NCBI GenBank assembly: GCA_902476765.1
Contig: CABSEJ010000055.1
Span: 1 to 17,887, forward strand
Source: an uncultured Blautia sp.
GTDB lineage: Bacteria; Bacillota; Clostridia; Lachnospirales; Lachnospiraceae
Length of the DNA stretch: 17,887 bases
Reading direction: 5' to 3'
Made by a program: the position numbers and the translations under genes. Below are positions 14,589 to 17,887 of the stretch, in pieces; positions within the stretch are counted from its first letter, which is position 1; every line of letters starts with the position of its first letter. The notes beneath the pieces were generated by a model. It had not been told where the DNA came from. It was given only the letters and a program-made list of their open reading frames with translations, and ran no database searches.

Positions 14589-16025
14589 TTAAACCGTGCC
14601 GTGTTTTTTGTCTGGACGATTCTCTCTCTTTGTGAATAACATCTCAAAAGCACCAATCACATATTTTCTGGTATCCTCAGCCTCGATAATCGTGTCAACA
14701 TAGCCTCTTCTTGCAGCAGATACAGCGCTGGACTGCAGCATTGCATACTCAGCAGCTTTCTCGTTAATAGTATTAACGTCAGCATCTGCATACATAATCT
14801 TAGCTGCCAGCTTAGCGTCCATCATACCAATCTGAGCGCTTGGCCATGCATATACCATGTCAGCTCCTGTAGATTTGCTGTTCATAGTCAGATATGCGCT
14901 TCCGAAAGCCTCTCCGATTACTACGTTGACCTTTGGAACGGTTGCGCTGATAAAGGCGTTGGTAAGCTCTGCTGCATTTCTTGCTATATTGGCCTCAGAA
15001 CACTTGGTAGCCTTATATCCTTTAACATTTGTAAGAGTGAGAACCGGAATGTCAAATGCATCACAGAATTTCACAAATTCTGCCGCTTTCTTGCATCCTC
15101 TTGCAGACAGTACATTGTCAAAGCTGTCTGTCTTCTCGCCTTCTTCGTTATAAATTTCACTTCTGTTTGCCACACAGCCTACAGTAGCTCCGTTTAAGCG
15201 GATAAAACCGGTAACCATATCCTTAGCGTAAGCTGCTTTTACCTCGAAGAATTCGTTGTTATCCCCAATCTGGGAAAGAGCGATGGAGGTATCTCCCACG
15301 CAGTTTGCCAAATCCGGGCATACTCTGTTCAAATCATCGGTACATTCCACATAAGCGGAATTGTCCTCATAGTTAGAAGGAAGCAGGGATACCAGCTCTC
15401 TCATCTGAGCCAGAATTTCTTCTTCGCTTCCCAGTACGTCTACCAGACCTGCATTCTGGCTCTGGTATGCTGCGCTGGAGGTGTCGCATTTTGAAATTTC
15501 ATTTCCCTCTAATGCGTTAGGAGCATTGACAAAAAGTCTTCCCTTCTTCTCCTCCATAAAAGTAAAATCGGTAAGAGCGGGCACAACGGCCAGACCGCCG
15601 CCGCAGGTTCCAAAAATCCCTGTAATCTGAGGAATCACACCGGAAGCCATTACCTGCTTTGTGTAAATTTCGCCAAAGGCATTTAAAGCGTCAGTGGCCT
15701 CCTGCAGTCTCAGTCCCGCACAGTCCACAAGACCGATAACCGGCGCACCTGTCTTCATCGCCAGGTCGTACAGATTTACGATTTTTTTCGCATGCATCTC
15801 ACCGATAGAGCCGTTTAACACGGAAGCATCCTGGCTGTACACATAAACCAGGCTTCCGTCAATCACGCCGTATCCGGTGATGACGCCATCTGCCGGTGTT
15901 TCTTTTTCAGATAAGTTGAAATCTGTATTTCTTGCTGTTACATAACCGCCGATTTCAACAAAACTGTTCTCATCAAGTAAAGAAGCAATTCTCTTACTTG
16001 CTAAGCTTTGTGCTGTACTACTCAT
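14589..16025 (-). CDS. Acyl-CoA carboxyltransferase/decarboxylase alpha subunit, MmdA/12S-like, divergent
   Basis: A 478-residue member of the crotonase-fold carboxyltransferase family (MmdA, PccB, transcarboxylase 12S). The N-terminal half has CAGLRLQEATDALNAFGEI, SGVIPQITGIF and the oxyanion-hole glycines GTCGGGL (139-145) followed by ALTDFTFM. The C-terminal half has SATVPKVNVVIGEAFGSAY (glycines at about 372-378) and GADMVYAWPSAQIGMM. It is shorter than the roughly 510 residues usual for the family, starting at the ASLLDENSFVEIG level. The C-terminal GFLPG loop seen in PccB/MmdA as I remember them is replaced by NVKGYKAT. Methylmalonyl-CoA decarboxylase is the likely annotation, but the substrate could be another acyl-CoA. 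First gene of the pump operon; ATG with GGAGGG 7 nt upstream. Confidence 0.83.
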   Translation of the reverse strand: MSSTAQSLASKRIASLLDENSFVEIGGYVTARNTDFNLSEKETPADGVITGYGVIDGSLVYVYSQDASVLNGSIGEMHAKKIVNLYDLAMKTGAPVIGLVDCAGLRLQEATDALNAFGEIYTKQVMASGVIPQITGIFGTCGGGLAVVPALTDFTFMEEKKGRLFVNAPNALEGNEISKCDTSSAAYQSQNAGLVDVLGSEEEILAQMRELVSLLPSNYEDNSAYVECTDDLNRVCPDLANCVGDTSIALSQIGDNNEFFEVKAAYAKDMVTGFIRLNGATVGCVANRSEIYNEEGEKTDSFDNVLSARGCKKAAEFVKFCDAFDIPVLTLTNVKGYKATKCSEANIARNAAELTNAFISATVPKVNVVIGEAFGSAYLTMNSKSTGADMVYAWPSAQIGMMDAKLAAKIMYADADVNTINEKAAEYAMLQSSAVSAARRGYVDTIIEAEDTRKYVIGAFEMLFTKRENRPDKKHGTV

Positions 16026-16054
16026 GAATCAGCCCTCCATTTTTTATATTTTTT

Positions 16055-16120
16055 ACGGCAAATACAGACAGCATTCCTCCCTTTCTTTTGAACCGGGATT
16101 TTGCTGTCTTTCTTTGCCGT
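16055..16120 (-). repeat. Leader inverted repeat 2, proximal to the mmdA-like start
   Basis: ACGGCAAA (16055-16062) pairs with TTTGCCGT (16113-16120), and after a partly paired 4-nt interior loop GACAGCA (16067-16073) pairs with TGCTGTC (16102-16108). The 28-nt loop holds a second purine-rich GGGAGG, resembling a Shine-Dalgarno, and one AAATCCCGGT copy. The stem ends 29 nt before the start codon, leaving the true ribosome binding site free. Confidence 0.55.
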
Positions 16121-16127
16121 TTACCGG

Positions 16128-16174
16128 GATTTCTGCACTAATACTGTGTTTCATCCGGCACATATGCAGAAATC
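16128..16174 (-). repeat. Leader inverted repeat 1, distal to the mmdA-like start
   Basis: GATTTCTGCA (16128-16137) pairs perfectly with TGCAGAAATC (16165-16174). Inside, TGTG (16145-16148) can pair with CACA (16159-16162). The stem is 10 bp with a 27-nt inner region. It directly precedes repeat 2 and shares bases with the end of a 21-codon open frame. Confidence 0.5.
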
Positions 16175-16230
16175 ACCTCTTGGTTTCCTTCATCACGATA
16201 CATAAGCAAAACCAATTTCTGCCGAGTTTA

Positions 16231-16259
16231 ATTTTACCTTGTTTTCCCTGATTTTTCAA
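16231..16259 (-). promoter_or_regulatory. Sigma-A-type promoter of the sodium-pump decarboxylase operon
   Basis: On the minus strand, TTGAAA (16254-16259) and TAAAAT (16231-16236) are separated by exactly 17 nt. This is close to the consensus -35/-10 pair and is the best promoter in the window. It begins 24 nt after the trpA stop and predicts a start near 16224, leaving a leader of about 200 nt. No terminator separates it from trpA, so some read-through from the trp operon is also possible. Confidence 0.75.
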
Positions 16260-16282
16260 TAGGTTTTGATAAACTTTTAACA

Positions 16283-17065
16283 TCATTTTGCACTGCAGTC
16301 CACGGCCTCTTTCATTTTTTTTACATAATCTGCCACATAAGGGACACAGGCATCTCCATATTCTCCTATAATCTTCACAATAGCGCTGCCTACAATTGCT
16401 CCGTCGGAAAGCCCTGCCATCTCCCGGGCCTGTTCTGGAGTGGAAATTCCAAAGCCTACAGCACAGGGAACTTTTGTAACCTTCCTCACCTCTTCCACCA
16501 TTTTTCCGATGTCCGTGGTAATCTGGCTCCTGACTCCCGTAACACCCAGAGAGGATACACAGTAAATGTAGCCCTGGGCCTCTCTTGCTATCATGGCAAT
16601 CCGCTCTCTGGAGGTAGGTGCAATGAGAGAAATAATATCAATGCCGTATTCCCGGCACACCCCTGCCAGTTCCTCTTTTTCCTCAAAGGGCATATCCGGC
16701 ACAATCAGGCCTTCTATACCGCAGGCCCTGCATTTTTCCATAAATTTTTCCTTGCCATAAGTAAAAATAGGATTTAAGTAAGTAAGAAAAACCATAGGGG
16801 CTTTCACCTTTTCTTTTGCCCGGGCCAGCATATCAAAAAGCTTGTCCGTGGTACAGCCGGCTTTTAAGGCCCTTTCGTTGGCCTCCTGTATCACCGGGCC
16901 TTCCGCCGTGGGGTCAGAAAAAGGAATCCCGATTTCTATAACATCCGCTCCTGCCTGGTCCATGGCATAAAGCAGTTTTTCTGTCACCTCCAGGGAAGGG
17001 TCTCCTGCTGTGACAAAAGGTATAAAGGCTTTTTTATCCTGAAATGCTTCTGTAATCCTACTCAT
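16283..17065 (-). CDS. trpA: Tryptophan synthase alpha chain
   Basis: A 260-residue TIM-barrel enzyme that cleaves indole-3-glycerol phosphate to indole and glyceraldehyde 3-phosphate, working in complex with TrpB. The signature VIEIGIPFSDPTAEGPVIQ has the catalytic Glu44 (equivalent to Glu49 of E. coli) and Glu55 where E. coli has catalytic Asp60. The phosphate-binding end CAVGFGISTPEQAREM and GAIVGSAIV is normal, as is YCVSSLGVTGVR. The ATG overlaps the trpB stop by 8 nt (ATGAGTAG), so the two are translationally coupled. It appears to be the last gene of the trp operon. I saw no intrinsic terminator after it. Confidence 0.96.
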   Translation of the reverse strand: MSRITEAFQDKKAFIPFVTAGDPSLEVTEKLLYAMDQAGADVIEIGIPFSDPTAEGPVIQEANERALKAGCTTDKLFDMLARAKEKVKAPMVFLTYLNPIFTYGKEKFMEKCRACGIEGLIVPDMPFEEKEELAGVCREYGIDIISLIAPTSRERIAMIAREAQGYIYCVSSLGVTGVRSQITTDIGKMVEEVRKVTKVPCAVGFGISTPEQAREMAGLSDGAIVGSAIVKIIGEYGDACVPYVADYVKKMKEAVDCSAK

Positions 17066-17887
17066 ATATCTCCACTCCTCTGTATCTTGCTATTGCGGCC
17101 ACATCCTTGTCGCCTCTTCCTGAAAGATTTACTACCATAATCTTATCTTTATCCATGGTGGGAGCCAGCTTTCTGGCGTAAGCCACTGCATGGGCGCTCT
17201 CTATGGCGGGAATGATTCCCTCTGTTCTGGAGAGATATTCAAAGGCCTCCACTGCCTCCCGGTCTGTTACCGGCACATACACCGCCCGGCCAATCTCTGC
17301 CAAATAGGCGTGTTCCGGACCGATTCCCGGATAATCCAGTCCTGCGGAAATGGAATACACCGGAGCTATCTGTCCGTACTGGTCCTGGCAAAATACAGAT
17401 TTCATACCGTGGAAAATTCCCGTGCTTCCGCAGCTCATGGTGGCTGCATTTTTATCCGTATCAATTCCCAGCCCTGCGGCCTCACAGCCGATAAGCTGTA
17501 CCTGCTCATCCCGGATAAAAGGGTAGAAGGCTCCCATGGCATTGCTGCCACCTCCCACACAGGCCAGGATTGCATCCGGCAGCCTGCCTTCTTTTGCCAT
17601 TAGCTGTTCCTTAATCTCTTCTCCGATAACCTTCTGGAAATCCCTTACCATCATAGGGAAGGGATGGGGGCCCATAACAGAACCCAGCACATAAAGAGTA
17701 TCCTCCATCCTTCTGGTCCATTCCCGCATAGCCTCATTTACCGCATCCTTTAAAGTGCCTGTTCCACTTGTTACAGCATGTACCTTAGCCCCCAAAAGCT
17801 CCATCCGGAACACGTTTAAGGCCTGTCTTTTGGTATCTTCCTCTCCCATAAAGATTTCACATTCCATGCCCATAAGAGCGGCTGCCG
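17058..17887 (-). CDS. trpB: Tryptophan synthase beta chain, C-terminal part
   Basis: About 276 residues are visible; the gene is cut by the window end, so the N-terminus with the PLP-binding lysine is missing. This PLP enzyme joins indole and serine to make tryptophan. The visible part begins in the AALMGMECEIFMGEEDTKRQ region, followed by ALNVFRMELLGAKVHAVTSG. It contains the PLP-phosphate loop CVGGGSNAMGAFYPF, the stretch HAYLAEIGRAVYVPVTDREA, IPAIESAHAVAYA and the C-terminal VVNLSGRGDKDV. An in-frame ATG near the edge is internal, because matching residues continue upstream to position 17887. It overlaps trpA by 8 nt. This matches the canonical TrpB1 type as far as can be seen. Confidence 0.96.
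   Translation of the reverse strand, partial: AAALMGMECEIFMGEEDTKRQALNVFRMELLGAKVHAVTSGTGTLKDAVNEAMREWTRRMEDTLYVLGSVMGPHPFPMMVRDFQKVIGEEIKEQLMAKEGRLPDAILACVGGGSNAMGAFYPFIRDEQVQLIGCEAAGLGIDTDKNAATMSCGSTGIFHGMKSVFCQDQYGQIAPVYSISAGLDYPGIGPEHAYLAEIGRAVYVPVTDREAVEAFEYLSRTEGIIPAIESAHAVAYARKLAPTMDKDKIMVVNLSGRGDKDVAAIARYRGVEIYE

Larger units (their letters stand above)
16026..16224 (-). other. Structured 5' leader of the decarboxylase operon
   Basis: The predicted transcript has about 200 nt before the mmdA-like start codon. It contains two long inverted repeats (listed separately), two copies of AAATCCCGGT (16132-16123 and 16101-16092 in minus orientation, 31 nt apart) and a 21-codon open frame at 16138-16203 whose 3' half overlaps the first hairpin. 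No T-run follows either stem. I do not recognise a known riboswitch class. A translation-coupled or ligand-controlled leader is possible, but this is inference. Confidence 0.45.

Noticed and set aside
16055..16120. The leader inverted repeat as an intrinsic terminator
   Set aside because: On the minus strand the stem is followed by an A-run rather than a T-run.
16026..16282. A T-box or trp attenuator in the gap after trpA
   Set aside because: No T-box signature, no tandem Trp codons and no stem with a T-run; the gap belongs to the downstream operon.
1..17887. CRISPR arrays, tRNA or rRNA genes, prophage or transposase genes
   Set aside because: No regularly spaced repeats, cloverleaf-like sequence, rRNA stretch or phage/transposase motif was seen on either strand.

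Overview
The window looks like chromosome of an anaerobic, low-to-mid GC Firmicute, most likely a Lachnospiraceae gut bacterium (a Blautia-like genus is a guess). The reasons are the clostridial order FAD-oxidoreductase, cmk, ispH, rpsA; a four-domain S1 protein; an Rnf complex; a PF06541-type membrane protein; and a biotin-dependent sodium-pump decarboxylase operon. All genes except one (positions 4087-5220) lie on the minus strand, so the text follows transcription from high to low coordinates.

Region by region. (a) 17887-16283: the 3' end of a tryptophan operon, trpB (cut by the window edge) overlapping trpA. (b) 16282-12122 and on to 10710: a strong sigma-A-like promoter and a roughly 200-nt structured leader, then five genes: an MmdA/12S-like carboxyltransferase, an OadG-like subunit with a lipoprotein-type N-terminus, a separate biotin carrier, OadB (the Na+-pumping membrane subunit, broken here by a frameshift at a GA repeat near 12534-12539), and an OadA/5S-like carboxyltransferase without its own biotin domain. 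(c) 10709-10368: a gene-free spacer holding a 155-bp MITE-like long inverted repeat that abuts a predicted promoter. (d) 10361-5370: an RpiR-family regulator, a BaiN/HI0933-type flavoprotein, cmk, ispH and rpsA; ispH and rpsA overlap by 20 nt. A bidirectional hairpin terminator at 5301-5337 separates this run from the convergent plus-strand gene. (e) 5220-4087: a YprB-like RNase H-fold exonuclease. (f) 3980-3051: a CmpB/PF06541 membrane protein, divergent from (e). (g) 3003-1: rnfC, rnfD, rnfG and the start of rnfE.

How the genes work together. Rnf couples reduced ferredoxin to NAD+ with ion export. The decarboxylase module should transfer a carboxyl group to biotin (two different carboxyltransferase types share one biotin carrier) and then release CO2 while exporting Na+ through OadB. 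The window therefore holds two ion-pumping energy systems about 9 kb apart. The pump operon is the most unusual part: it combines both halves of a transcarboxylase (12S-like and 5S-like) with a Na+ pump, an OadG with an extra extracytoplasmic domain, and an elaborate leader.

No tRNA, rRNA, CRISPR array, transposase or phage gene was seen. Gene calls rest on motif reading; family comparisons are from memory and no search was run.
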